This document shows positions 15,534 through 27,700 of a stretch of DNA of 64,000 nucleotides, one piece after another. The position numbers and the translations under genes are program-made. The notes under the pieces were generated by a model. That model saw only the letters and a list, made by a program, of their open reading frames with translations. It was not told the origin of the DNA and did no database searches. The DNA lies in contig DDWF01000196.1 of the NCBI GenBank assembly GCA_002345845.1, forward strand, positions 1-64,000, read 5' to 3'. Source of the DNA: Betaproteobacteria bacterium UBA2293. GTDB taxonomy: Bacteria > Pseudomonadota > Gammaproteobacteria > Burkholderiales > Rhodocyclaceae. How positions within the stretch are numbered: the first letter of the stretch is position 1; every line of letters starts with the position of its first letter.

Positions 15534-16970
15534 ATGCAAGTCAAGAAACTTGTTTCCCTGTGCGCCATCGCCTGCGCCGCCATGGCTGGTAATGCCCACG
15601 CCGCGATGAGCGCTGGCGAACAGGCCATCGTCAACGATGCCGTCGCCAATGGTCGCGTCATCTTCATTTCCGGCGCTTCCGCCACGCAAAAGGGCTTTAC
15701 CGGCATCATCGCCTCGATGTTCACCGGCACGCCGATCCGCTTCGCCAACACCACCGCTTCCTCGAAGGACTTCGAGGCGGTCGCCGGCGTGCTGGCCACG
15801 GGTGCCGGCCCGTGGTCGGGCCAGAACGTCATCATCATCGACCGCGTCAAGGGCGGTTCGGTCTGGGGCGTCGACCCGGTTGCCCGTGCCCAGTCCATCG
15901 AGTCGTTGAAGGTCACTTCGGCCACCTGCGGCGCCACTGGTTCCGGCACCGCCGCCAGCCCCTATGTCTGTGATGCCACGCCGGTCGGTGAATACATGGT
16001 GCCGGATGCTGGTATCTCCGATGTCGCCCCGGCCCTGTTCCAGTCGCCGATCAATACCGAAGGCGAAATTGCCGCACCGTCGCTGACCGCTGCCGAAATG
16101 GCCCTGCTCAAGGCCTACCCGATCTACTCGCTGGCCTTCGGCGTACCGGTTACCAGCAACGTGCCGATGATCGATCTGAACAAGACCGCCGTTTCCGCCA
16201 TCATGGCGGGCGGTGTCGGTACCTGGGACGCCGTCGATCCGACGCTGGACGCTGACGACATCGTCGTCTGCCGCCGCGTGCCGGGTTCCGGTACCCAGGC
16301 CGTCGATAACCTGTATTTCGGCAATTTCCCCTGCGGCGTGGCCAACGAACCGGCCGACCGCGACGCCTCGGAAGCTTGGGATCCGGTTGCCCGCAAGTAC
16401 ACCGTTACCCCCGGTACCGGCGGTCTGGTGGTCATCGAGAACTCGACCTCGGGTGATGTCCGCAACTGTCTGGACAAGGCGGTCACCGGCGGTACCTACA
16501 ACACCAAGGATCGCAGCGGCGCTGCCGTCACCGTCGATTTCGGCGCTGGCGGCCACAAGGCCGTTGGTGTCATGTCCATGGACAGCCTGAAGGATTCCAA
16601 GTCAACCGGCAACTGGCAGTTCCGTTCGCTCGACGGCGCTGGTACCTACACCTGGGACAACACCGCCAACCCGCCGGTCGCCTCCGGTGATGGCATCTTC
16701 CCGACCCTGGAAAACCTGGTCAATGGTAACTGGGACCTGCAGGGCTGGATCTCCTTCAACATCCCGACCCGTACCACTGGCAACAAACTGCAAGTGCTCA
16801 ACAAGTTCCTGACCGAAGCCCGCAAGCCGTCCTTGCTGGCCAGCATCAGTGACCTGAAGAATGTTGCTGGCGCCATCCCGGGCAATCCGGGCGTTACCGC
16901 CGGTGCGCAGACGCTGCGGGTCAAGTACGTTCAAAACAATCAGTGCGGACCGCTGAATCGCGAGTACTGA
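15534..16970 (+). CDS. PstS-like exported substrate-binding protein
   Basis: 478 residues from the ATG at 15534, preceded by CAGGAGAA; signal peptide (1-24). After it comes GRVIFISGASATQKGF, resembling the glycine/serine/threonine-rich oxyanion-binding start of PstS-type proteins, and later VCRRVPGSGTQA, like the second anion-binding segment of PstS (GSGT). This supports a periplasmic-binding-protein fold for phosphate or a similar anion. It is longer than PstS (about 340 residues) and no ABC permease or ATPase is adjacent. It ends at a strong terminator. In Pseudomonas, phosphate islands include DING/PstS-like secreted proteins, so binding or surface phosphatase activity are both possible. 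Confidence 0.72.
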   Translation: MQVKKLVSLCAIACAAMAGNAHAAMSAGEQAIVNDAVANGRVIFISGASATQKGFTGIIASMFTGTPIRFANTTASSKDFEAVAGVLATGAGPWSGQNVIIIDRVKGGSVWGVDPVARAQSIESLKVTSATCGATGSGTAASPYVCDATPVGEYMVPDAGISDVAPALFQSPINTEGEIAAPSLTAAEMALLKAYPIYSLAFGVPVTSNVPMIDLNKTAVSAIMAGGVGTWDAVDPTLDADDIVVCRRVPGSGTQAVDNLYFGNFPCGVANEPADRDASEAWDPVARKYTVTPGTGGLVVIENSTSGDVRNCLDKAVTGGTYNTKDRSGAAVTVDFGAGGHKAVGVMSMDSLKDSKSTGNWQFRSLDGAGTYTWDNTANPPVASGDGIFPTLENLVNGNWDLQGWISFNIPTRTTGNKLQVLNKFLTEARKPSLLASISDLKNVAGAIPGNPGVTAGAQTLRVKYVQNNQCGPLNREY

Positions 16971-17015
16971 TCGCCTGGGCCAGCCGGTCGGCAACGACCT
17001 GTCTGTCTTAGCTCC

Positions 17016-17046
17016 AAAAGGCCCGCCTTCCGGCGGGCCTTTTTTT
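17016..17046 (+). terminator. Rho-independent terminator after the PstS-like gene
   Basis: AGGCCCGCC and GGCGGGCCT arms with a short loop, followed by a run of T residues. It ends the 14679-16970 unit and isolates it from the TPS operon. Confidence 0.9.
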
Positions 17047-17064
17047 CGATTGCCCACCGGGCCA

Positions 17065-17080
17065 TAGTCCGATCGGCGCA
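17065..17080. promoter_or_regulatory. Degenerate palindromic operator of the TPS operon
   Basis: TAGTCCGATCGGCGCA matches the consensus at 10 of the 14 fixed bases (the central CCG and CGG are intact) and its centre is exactly 55 bp upstream of the centre of the -10 at 17125-17130. The position, more than the sequence, supports it. Confidence 0.5.
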
Positions 17081-17096
17081 TGTTTCGATGACGGCC

Positions 17097-17130
17097 AAGT
17101 CACGGATGGGTCATGTCGTCTGCCCATAAT
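17097..17130 (+). promoter_or_regulatory. PHO-box promoter of the TPS/TonB operon
   Basis: AAGTCAC, 4 bp, GGGTCAT, 10 bp, -10 CATAAT. Full agreement with the PHO spacing. Transcription would begin at about 17137, so the mRNA has almost no leader before ATG 17140, and the ATG at 17113 cannot be used. Confidence 0.7.
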
Positions 17131-17139
17131 CCGCCGGCC

Positions 17140-18717
17140 ATGCCTATTCCCCGACTCTTCCTGCGGACGGCCGTTGTCGTCGCCGCGCTGCTTCCCGCCT
17201 TTGCCGCCGCCGCCGACAGCTTCGAGCTGCTCGAGTTCGCCGTCGAGGGCAATTCCGTGCTGCCGGCCATCGAGATCGAACGCGCCGTCTATCCCTCCCT
17301 CGGCCCCGGGCGCACGCTGGCCGATATTGAAAAGGCGCGGGCGGCGCTGGAGGCTGCTTACCAGGCCGCCGGTTACCTGTCGGTGTCGGTGCTGCTGCCC
17401 AGTCAGCCGCTGGGCGGGGTCATCCGCCTGGTCGTCGTCGAAGGCGAGGTCGAACGCCTGAAAGTCAGCGGCAATCGCTATACCTCGCGCAACCAGTTGC
17501 GCAGCGAAGTGCCGGAACTGGCGCCGGGTTCGGTGCCGCATTTCCCGACCATGCAGGCCGAACTGGCGCAGGCCGGGCGCTCGCCGGACCGGCGGGTGAC
17601 GCCGTTGCTCCGCCCCGGTGCCCGGCCGGGCACCATGGAGGTGGAACTGGCGGTGGAGGACGAACTGCCGGTGCACGGTTCGCTGGAGCTGAACAACCGG
17701 CGCAGCCCGGATACGGAACGGCTGCGCCTGGAAGCCGGTTTGCGCTACACCAACCTGTTCCAGAAGCAGCATTCGGCCGGCCTCAATTACGTCGTCGCCC
17801 CCGAGGATCCGGAGCAGGTCAGCGTCCTCGCCGCCTTTTACAGCTTGCCGCTGGGGCCGCGCACGTCGTTGTCGGCCTTCGCTCAGTATTCGAACAGCAA
17901 CATCGCCGCGGCGCTCGGTTCCAACGTCGTCGGCAAGGGCACGACGCTGGGCGCCCGCTTCAGCCTCAGCCTGCCGCAGGCCGGCGGCAGGCCGGGTTTC
18001 TTCCATTCCCTGTCGCTCGGCGCCGACTTCAAGAATCTCGACGAGACGCAGAACGCGCTCGGCGCCGACAGCAAGGACACGCCGCTGCGCTACATGCCGC
18101 TGGTCGCCCAGTACACCTTCGGCAACTACGGCGAGTCGGCGGAGCTGAGCGGCAATCTCGGGCTGGTCGTCAATACCGGCAGCCATTCACGGAAGATCGA
18201 TTGCCAGGGCTATCGTCTCGACCAGTTCGAGTGCCGACGGGCCAATGCCCGGCCGGGCTTCTCGGCGGTGCGCGGTGATGTCGGCTATACCGGCCGCTGG
18301 TCGGGCTGGGAGGGCTTTGCCCGGCTCGATTTCCAGCTGGCCGGCCAGGCCCTGGTTTCACCGGAGCAGATGCTGCTCGGTGGTGTGGACAGCGTGCGCG
18401 GCTACCTCGCCGGCGAGGCGGCCGGCGATGCCGGCTGGCGCCTGCGTGGCGAAGTGCGCACGCCGGGCCTCTTCGATATTGCGGGCAGCGGCCTGCGCGC
18501 CCTGGTCTTCGTCGATCACGGCCAGGTCTGGCTGAACGATGCGCTGCCCGGCCAGGACGAGCGCTTCACGCTGGCCAGTGCCGGTGTCGGCTTGAGCCTG
18601 AAGGGACGGCCGGGCGGCCCGTTGTTCGCCCTCGATCTGGCGCAGACCCTGCGCGATGGACCACGGACCGGACGCGGCGCCCAGCGCGCGCATTTCCGCC
18701 TGGGTTATGAATTCTGA
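17140..18717 (+). CDS. Two-partner secretion transporter (TpsB, ShlB/FhaC family)
   Basis: Outer-membrane beta-barrel that exports the adjacent TpsA. 525 residues from ATG 17140, where the signal peptide starts (MPIPRLFLRTAVVVAALLPA); ATG 17113 would add nine residues and would lie inside the promoter. POTRA-type domains (about 28-190; FELLEFAVEGNSVLPAIEIE and RLVVVEGEVERLKVSG) are followed by a 16-strand-type barrel ending in a C-terminal aromatic (LGYEF). The conserved VRGY loop motif is present (GGVDSVRGYLAGE). The TpsA gene starts 31 bp downstream. The transcript appears nearly leaderless if the promoter call is right. Confidence 0.92.
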   Translation: MPIPRLFLRTAVVVAALLPAFAAAADSFELLEFAVEGNSVLPAIEIERAVYPSLGPGRTLADIEKARAALEAAYQAAGYLSVSVLLPSQPLGGVIRLVVVEGEVERLKVSGNRYTSRNQLRSEVPELAPGSVPHFPTMQAELAQAGRSPDRRVTPLLRPGARPGTMEVELAVEDELPVHGSLELNNRRSPDTERLRLEAGLRYTNLFQKQHSAGLNYVVAPEDPEQVSVLAAFYSLPLGPRTSLSAFAQYSNSNIAAALGSNVVGKGTTLGARFSLSLPQAGGRPGFFHSLSLGADFKNLDETQNALGADSKDTPLRYMPLVAQYTFGNYGESAELSGNLGLVVNTGSHSRKIDCQGYRLDQFECRRANARPGFSAVRGDVGYTGRWSGWEGFARLDFQLAGQALVSPEQMLLGGVDSVRGYLAGEAAGDAGWRLRGEVRTPGLFDIAGSGLRALVFVDHGQVWLNDALPGQDERFTLASAGVGLSLKGRPGGPLFALDLAQTLRDGPRTGRGAQRAHFRLGYEF

Positions 18718-18747
18718 GGGGCTGCCGATGCCCGGGGGGAGTGCACG

Positions 18748-21700
18748 ATGAACAGCAATCTGTATCGCCTGGTATTCGATGAGGAGCATGGCAGTTGGGT
18801 GCCGGTGGCCGAGCACATCCGCGGCCGCGGCAAGCGGCACACCCGCCGCCGGGCCCTGGCGGCAGCCGTCCTGGCATTGGCCATGGGCGCCGCCGAGGCG
18901 CAGAGCCGACCACTGCCGGTGCCATCGACGGTGCCTGGTCGCCCCTTCGTCTTCAGCGGCAGCGTCGTCGGCGGGGCGCCGAGCGTCGTCGGCAACACCA
19001 TGACCATCAGCACGCCCAGCCGGACGCTGGGGCTGAACTGGGACTCCTTCAATATCGCCAGCAATCACACGGTCAACTTCATTCAACCGGATGCCACGTC
19101 GCGCGTACTCAACCGCATTTGGTCGGCCGATCCGAGCGTCATCATGGGCCGCCTGGATGCCAACGGTCAGATCTATCTGATCAACCAGAACGGCATCCTG
19201 TTCGGCAACGGCGCCCAGGTGAATGTCGGCGGGCTGGTCGCTTCGGCCCTCAACCTGTCGCCGGAGATGCTCGAACGCTTGCTCAACCAGGGTCTGCCGG
19301 GCAATCGCGGCGACAGCCTGAGCTTCGCCTGGGACGGCGACAATGCCGGCTTTGCCGCCGGTTTCGTCACTGTCGATTCGGGGGCGCGCATCGCCAGCGC
19401 CGATGGCGGCCGGGTGGTGCTGCTGGCGCCGCGCACGGTGGAAAACAAGGGGACGATCGAAGGCAACGGCATCGAAGCAATCCTCGCCGCCGGCGGCAAG
19501 GTGGTGTTGACCGTACCCGATGACCCCTCCTTGCGCGGCCTGCTGGTCGAAACCGATGCCTTCGCCACGCGCGATGCGCTCGGCAATGCCGTCAAACTGG
19601 ACGGCAGCGTCAACCATTCCGGCTCTATCGACGCAGGTAACGGCGGCGTGGTGACGCTGGCGGCCCTCGCCGTCAACCAGAAGGGGATGATCAACGCCAC
19701 CCGGGCGGTCAACCTGAACGGCACCACCATGCTCGTTTCCGGCGAAACGGAAACCAACCGCCTGACCATCCACCAGCGCGGCAAAAAGGCCGAGATTGAC
19801 TGGGTTTCGGGATTTTCTGTCGGTGCTGGCAAGACGGTCGAGTTCATTCAGCCGGACAGCGGCTCGGTGGTGTACAACTATGTTTACGATGCGGATCGCA
19901 CGGCTGCCGACGGCAGCTTGCTGAACCGCGCCGGGCGCTCGGTCATCGATGGCATCCTGCGCGCTACCGGCCAGTTCTTCCTGATCAACGAGCGCGGCGT
20001 GCGTTTTGCTGCCGGTGCCGACGTACAGGCAGCGAACGTCGTCGTTTCGGCGCTCGGCGTCAATCCGGCCCTGGTCGCCAGCGGCCTGTTTGCCATGGAT
20101 TACGTCGACAAATCCGGAAATGGCCAGCGCGCCTTTTATCTGAACAAGACCCAGTTGTCGGCTGCCTCAGACGCGGAGTTTGCCGCCCAGGCGGCGGCTG
20201 GACAGGCCGCTTTCGACGCGGCACGCATTGATGTCGAGGCCGGGGCGCGCATTGCCGCCAACGTGGACAACGGTCTGGTCATGCTGTTCGGCGCCGACGT
20301 GATGCAGGCCGGGACAGTGACGGCGGACAAGGGGCAGGTGCTGCTTGCCGCCGGTGCGGATGTCTATCTGAAACCGCCGTTTGCCGCCGGTCTGCGTGGC
20401 TTCATGGCCGAGGTCAATCCCCTTTACGTCGTCCGCCGTGATGCCGGCAATGCCTGGAGCGTTGTCGATCACGGCAGCATCACCAACCGCGGCACCATCG
20501 CGGCGGCGCTCGGCAACATTTCGCTGACCGGTTACGACATCGCCCAGCTCGGTACCTTGTGGACCAGTACGTCGGCGACGCTCAACGGCTCGATCCGCCT
20601 GGTCGCTCGCGACCAGGTGGCGCTTTCCGGCCTGGCCAGCGGCGACGACGAGCCGCCGGTACAGGCCGGCCAACGCAACCTCGACGCCGATGGTGTGGCG
20701 CCCTATGTCGGCAGCGATTTCTACAATCCGCTGAACAAGGCCGAGCAGCCGGACTTCATCGTCGGCCAGTTCGGTGGTAGCTTGACTTTCGGCAAGGACA
20801 GCGTGACCAAAGTGGCGATCGACGGCAGTAGTGGCAAGACGGTCACCGCCGGGCAGGCTTTCCTGGCCTCCAGCATCGAGGCGATCGCCCGCCAGATCAT
20901 TGTCGATGGCGACGGCAGCCGCGGGGCCCTGCTCCAGGCCCAGGGTGGCCACATCGATTTCATGGCCAGCGACCGCTTCAGCCTGATTCGCGGCTTCATC
21001 GGCGACCCGATGGATGCGCCGCAGTCGGCTGCCACTCCGGATGCCGGCGTCGGTATCCATGTCGAAGGCGGCGCGCGCCTTGACGTTTCCGGTGTCATCG
21101 CCAGCAAGTCGGTGGCCGATCTGTTCATGAGCGCTGAACTGCGCGGCGACGAGTTCGCCGGCAACCCGGTACAACGTACCGGCGCCCTACGCGGCGAGAC
21201 GGCGTATGTCGATATCCGGGACAAGGTGGCCATCGCCGATCTTTCCGGATACATCGCCCAGGTCGGGCAGACGGTCGAAGAGAAGGCAGCGACCGGTGGC
21301 AGCATCGCCCTGCAAAGTACCGGCAGCGTCGTCGTCAAGGGGGGCAGCACGCTCGACGTATCCGGCGGCGGTGTCAACTACGCGGCGGCGACGGTTACCG
21401 AAAGCCGCGTGCTATCGATCGGCGGCCAGAGTTATCGGCTCAACGACGCACCAACGACGGCCATCTACTACGGCTTGCAGAACATCACGCGCAACGAGGC
21501 CGCCTACTACGAAGGGCGCAGTGCCGGCAGCGTGGAAGTCTCCGGCCACAGCCTCGCCGTCGATGGCCACCTGCTGGCGACGACGACGCGCGGCGTCCGT
21601 CAGCGCGAGATCGGCGATCCGCTGAGCAACCATTACGCCTCGCCGCTGGGTGGCCAGTTGATCGTCCGCGACGCCGGCCAGCATTTCGTCGTTGGCGACC

Positions 21701-24700
21701 GCCAGACGGCCAGCGAAGCTGAACGCCTTGCAGCTTATACGCAGGCGCAGATCGCCTTCGTTCGCGGTGCCAGCAATAGCGCCGCCGGTCTACAGGCCGG
21801 CGATGCCGCCGGTCCGCGCCTGGAGCTGTCGCAATCGCTGGTGGACAACGGTTTCAGCCGTTTCGACCTGCGCAGCGACGGGCGTATCGAGATTGCCGCC
21901 GATGTCGCGCTCAACCTGCAGCCGGGCGGCAGCTTCAAGGCGGCCGGGCGGCAGCTCGTCGTCGCTGGTGACATCGTTACGCCGGGCGGCAGCATCGAGC
22001 TGACCACGCGCGACATGAGCCTGGCGCCGGGGCTATTCCCGACCGTCGCCGATGCGTCGTTTTCGACCCTGATCCTGACCGACGGCGCCGTGCTGTCGAC
22101 CGCCGGCCGCTGGGCCAACGACGTGCTCGACCGCAGTCTCGCCAGCCGAAAGTTGCTGGCACTCGATGGCGGTTCGGTGAAGCTCGATTCGGCTTACGAC
22201 ATCGATCTTCGGGCCGGTAGCCGCATCGACGTTTCCGGCGGCGCCCAACTCACGGCCGATGGCAAACTGCTGGCCGGTGATGCCGGCAAAATCACACTGA
22301 CCACCGGTGGTATCAAGGCCGCCGGCGCTTTCGCTGCCACCGAGGATCTCGATCGGCGCGATGCCAGTCTCTTCATCGACGGTACGCTGGCCGGCCAAGC
22401 ACTGGGCAGCGGCGGCAGCCTGGAGATCAATACCTCGCAGGTCAACGTCGGCAGCGGTACTGTCGTCGACGGGCGCAGCCTGGATCGGGCCGCGCGTCTG
22501 GCCAACGGCCAGGTCGGCATTGCCCTGGCGGCGGATTTCTTTGATCGCGGCGGCTTCTTCGATTTCAAGCTGGTCGGTCGCGACGGTGTGCACATTGCCG
22601 CCGGCACGCGCATCGCGCCGCAGCCATTGAGCTGGACGCTGGACGGCGTCAGCGACTACCGGATGCGGGCGAGCGGCACCGCGCTCGGCGCCTTTGCCCG
22701 CACCCAGGTACTCCATCCGGACCGGCGCAGCGCCGCCACCAGCCTCGCCTTTGCCACGCGCAGCCTGAACTACGGCGAGCTGACGGTGGGCGAGGGAGCA
22801 ACGCTGGCTGTCGCACCGGGCGGCAGCATCGCCCTCGAGTCCTGGGGACAACTGACGGTGCTCGGCACGCTGCAGGCTAGCGGCGGCACCATCCGCCTGA
22901 GCCGGCCGGCGAATCGGATCGATGAGCCCTACAACCGCATACCCATCGAGTACAGTGAAGGCCGCCAGGCCCAGTCCATCTACCTGGGCGAGCAGGCGCG
23001 CCTGCTAGCCGGCGGCACCACGGTGCTCGCGGCGGATACCCGGCGGGCGCTGGAGGCCGGCATTCCCGCGGCGGTCCTACGTGCGGGGCAGCGCTACAAG
23101 GGCGAAGTGCTGGCCGGCGGCACGGTGGATATCGATGCCGGTCTCGGTTACCTGATCACTCGCGAAGGTTCGCTGATCGACGTCTCCGGCGCCACGGACA
23201 GCCTCAACGTTGCCGCCGGCAGTGGCAACGGTACCCTGGCCTATCCGCAGGCGACGCTCGGCAGCGCCGGTGGTACGGTCAGCCTGGCCGCCCGTGAGGG
23301 CATGATTCTCGACGGCGAGTATGCCGCCGCCGGGCGCCATGGCGCACCGGCTGGTGCGCTGGCCGTGCATCTCTACGAAATGGCCAGCAACGCCACCTGG
23401 GAGAGCCTCGGCCTGCCCGGCTCGATGCAGGGGCCGCGCAGCCTGACCTTGTTCCAGTCGCTGGCGGGTCATCCGGCCGCCTGGACGCTGTCTGCCAGCG
23501 AGACGGCGCGTTATCTGGCCGGCGAGCATGTTCTCGCCTCCACCGACTATAACGGTCGGGCGGCGCTCGACCTGGCGCGGGCCGCTGATGGTGGTTTCGG
23601 TTCCTGGTATTTGCGCAGCCGCGACGAGATTGTTTTCTCCGGCAACATTGTCGGCGGTGTCGCCAACCAGTTGCAGATCAGTGCCCCGGTACTGCGGGCG
23701 GCCGACGCAGCCACGCGGATTGACTTGCAGGCAGCAGCCATCCAGCTCGGCAACGCCGCGCCGAGCGGTGCACCGGCGGCTACGGCGATGGCCGGAGGGG
23801 CGACGGCCCGGTTCACGGCACGCGATATCGGTGTCATCGGCAATTTCAGCTGGAACGGCTTTGCCACGACGCAATTGGTCAGCAGCGGCGAGATCCACTT
23901 CGACAGCACCGCCAATTCGGCACCCAACCGCAGTGGTGGTCGCCTGTTCAGCGGCCAGATGACGGCCGCCGGCCGTCTTGAACTGGCGGCCGCCCGACTT
24001 TCGCCATCGACCTACAGTGATTACCGGATTGATCTTTCCAGCGATGCCGGCGGCGAAATCGTCATTTCCCGCCCGGCTGAGGCCAGCGCCGCCGAGTCGC
24101 TGGCCGTTGGTGGCCGCCTGGAGTTTGCCGCGCCCTCGATCACCCACGCCGGTACCGTCACGGCGCCGCTGGGCGAGATCGTCTTCAGCGCGCCGGGCGG
24201 GCGGGTCGAACTGACGGCTGACAGTGTCACCTCGGTGGCCGGCGGCCGTCTCGCTCTGCTCGGCGAAACCGATCAGTCCGGACGCTACTGGAAATATGAG
24301 TCCGCTTACTGGGATCCGCAGACCGGTACGCTGCGCAGCGCCATTTACGACGTCGAGCGGGCCCCGGCCAAGGCCATCGTCGTTGATGCCGCCGACAGCG
24401 TCGTCGCGAGTGGGGCGAAGCTCGACCTGTCCGGTGGCGGCGACGCCCTGGCCAGTGAGTTCACTCCCGGCCCGGGCGGCAAGACAGACATCCTGGCGGC
24501 CAGCGACGGTGCCGCGCCGCAGGTCTTCGCCGTACTGCCGGACTGGCAGGGCGCCTTCGCTCCGGTCGATAGCCATGCCATGGCCTGGTACAACGTGTCG
24601 GGCGGTCGCCAGGTCGGCGGCAACTGGCGTTACAGCCCAATTCCCAGCCTGAAGGCGGGCGACCAGGTCTATCTGGCCGCCAACGGCAGTGGTCTGGCGG

Positions 24701-27700
24701 CGGGCAACTACACCTTGCTGCCGGCTGCCTATGCCAAGCTGCCTGGTGCCTATCTGGTCAGCGTCAGCACGCCCAGCGACAGCGTGGTCGCTGGCGCACG
24801 GCCCCAGGCCGACGGCAGTTGGCTGGTCAACGGCAGCCTGCTCGCCCGTAATGCCGACGGGTCGACCAGCGCCTACCAGCAGGGGACGACGACATTTTCC
24901 GTGGCCGGTCAGGCGACTGTCGATGCCCGGGCCCGCTACGAACTGACTTCTCTCAGTCAATTCTTCTTTGACAGTGCGGGCGCCGTGTTGCCGGGGGATG
25001 CCGGTCGCCTGAGTGTGGTCGGCCGCCAGCACCTCACTTTCGATCCGGTCGTCACCGCCATGCGTCAGGCCGAAATCGCCGCCGCCGATGGGCGCAGCCG
25101 GGCCGGTAGCGGCCTGCAGCTCGATCTGGCCGCCCCGCAATTACTGATCGGCGATATCGCGCTGGCGCCGGATGACAGCTGGTCAGTCATTGATGGCGAG
25201 CGGCTGGCCGCCCTCGGGGTCTCCAGCCTGCTGCTCGGTGGCGTCCGCCATGAGGATGGCGGAACGACCCGCATCGACACCATCAGCCAGTCCCTGCGCA
25301 TCGCCAACGACGGTGCGACACAGCCGGCAGCGGCGCTGATCGCACCGGAAATCATGCTGGCCGCCAGCGAGCAGTTGACGGTCGATGCCGGTAGCCGCAT
25401 TGAGGCGGTCGGCGAAGCCGGGGCGCGCAGCCTGGCGTTGAGCGGCGACGGTGCCTTCGTGCGCGTTGCCGAGGGCAGCCAGGCCGAACTTGAACGAAGC
25501 GCCACGCAGCGCCTGGGCGGTGCCCTGACGATCGGCCAGAATGCCGTGCTCGCTGGCCGTTCGGTGATGCTCGACGCCACCGGCGAGTTGAACCTCGGCG
25601 GCGAATTGATGCTCGGTCAGCGGGCGGCCGACGGCAGCCGCACTGGCGGCTCGCTGTCGATCGGTGCGGCGCGCATCAGCGTGCTCGGCGATGGCGCCAG
25701 CGGCGGTAGCGGCCTGGTCCTGCGCGCCGCCGACCTGGCGCGTTTCGCCACGGTCGACCAGTTGCGTCTGGCCAGTTATTCGACGCTCGACCTGATCGGT
25801 GCCGCCCGCCTCGGGTCGGCCAGTCTGGCCGAACTGGTCATCTCGGCGGCCGGCATCGCCGGCCACGGCGCGGCTGGCGAGACGGCGCAGATCGCCGCCC
25901 GCAGCGTCGTCTTCGCCAACGCCAGCCCACAAGGCTCGGCCTTCGGCAACGCCGCCCTCGGTAGCGGGGCGCTGGCCGTCAATGCCGAACAGATCACCTT
26001 TGCCGACAATGTCGCCGATGCCGAGGCGCGCACGGGCGAACAGACCGGCTTTGCCATCCGCGGCTTCTCCGGTGTCGACCTGGCGGCCAGCGGCGATGTC
26101 CGTTTCGTCGGTCGCGGCGTCACGCGAATCGACAACGATGTCGCTGCCGGCGGCAACGGCAGCGATCTGGCCCTGCGCGTCGACACGGCACGGGTGACGA
26201 CAGTCGGTACGGCCGATCATCTGCTGGTTACGGGTGGCCGGATTGATGTCGTCGGCGGCAGCAGCGGCGGCGCCGATACCGGTTTCGGCGGCGCTCTCGA
26301 ATTGCGTGGTCGTTCGCTCGAAGTCGCCGGCCGTATCGAAACGCCGGCCGGGCGCCTTTTGCTGACGGCTACCGATGGTGACGTGAATATCAATGCCGGT
26401 GCCCATCTGGCGGCCGCAGGTTATCGCGTCGCCTTCGCCGATACGGCGGCCTATGCCGCAGGTGGCGAGATTCACCTGAAGGCCGGCCAAGGCGATGTGA
26501 ACGTTGCCGACGGGGCGACCGTCTCGGTGGCAGCCGCTGCCGGTGGTGGCAATGCTGGCGAGCTTCAGTTGCTGGCAGAGCAGGGCAAGGTTACCGCCGG
26601 GGCCGCTACCTTGCGCGGCGATGCCGCCCAAGGGGCAACGGGCGGTCGCCTGACCGTCGATGCCCGACAACTCGATCTCGATCAACTGGCCGCCGCCGTG
26701 GCGACCGATGGCGAGGGTACGGCCCATTTCGGCGGCGCCTGGGACATCCGGGCACGCAGCGGCGATCTGGCGCTCAACCGCACGATCCGTTCCGCCGCGG
26801 TGACGGTGGCTGCCGACCAGGGCGGCATCGCCGTCGGTGGCAGCGGCACCATCGACGCTTCCGGTGACAAGGGCGGCAAGATCGCCCTTTACGGCCGGGA
26901 TGGCGACGTGGTTCTCGGCGGCCGTCTGCTCGCCCGTGGCGAACAGGTGATCAACGATGCAAACAATGCCGGCACGCGTGGCCGCGGCGGTGAAGTACTG
27001 CTGGCGACCAGCGGCAATGGCCGCGTGCAAACCCTGGCCGGCAGCCTGATTGACGTCGGCGTTGCTGACGGCAGCCTTGCCGAGGGCGGCAAGGTGATCT
27101 TCCGCGCCGACGGCAGCGCCAGCATGGCGACGGCCGACGATCTCAATATTCGTCTGGCCGGCAGCGTACGCGGTGCCCGCGACGTCTCTGCCGAGCTGGT
27201 CAGCCACTACACGGCCTCCGCCTTGCGGTCGACGACGACGGCCGGCACGACGCTTGGCCTGGCGAGCTTGAACAGCCAGTTGGCAGCCACCTATACGGCC
27301 GACGTGATCAACCAGTTGCGTGGCTTCTTCGGTTTCGACAGCGCCGTGCAGCACGTCCGGCCCAGCATCGAGATCGCCAGCAGCGGCGATTTCACCATCA
27401 CCAACGACCTCAATCTTGGCACCCTGCGCTACGGCGATCAGGCTGAGGCCGGCACGCTGACCATCCGCAGCGATGGCGACCTGCTGGTCAACGGCACGGT
27501 CAGCGACGGCTTCATCGCCAACGGCAGCAATTCGGCCGTGTCGCGCGATGCGAAACTGGCCACCAGCGGCGACAGCTGGTCCTATACGCTGGTTGCCGGT
27601 GCCGACCAGGGCGCTGCGCGGACCAACGCCACCAAGGACGACGGCTTTGGCGATCTGCAAGTGGCCGAAAACAAGCTGATCCGTACTGGTAGCGGCGCCA

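Noticed and set aside
17113..17139. ATG at 17113 as the TpsB start
   Set aside because: It would add nine residues before the signal peptide and lie upstream of the -10 of the PHO promoter.
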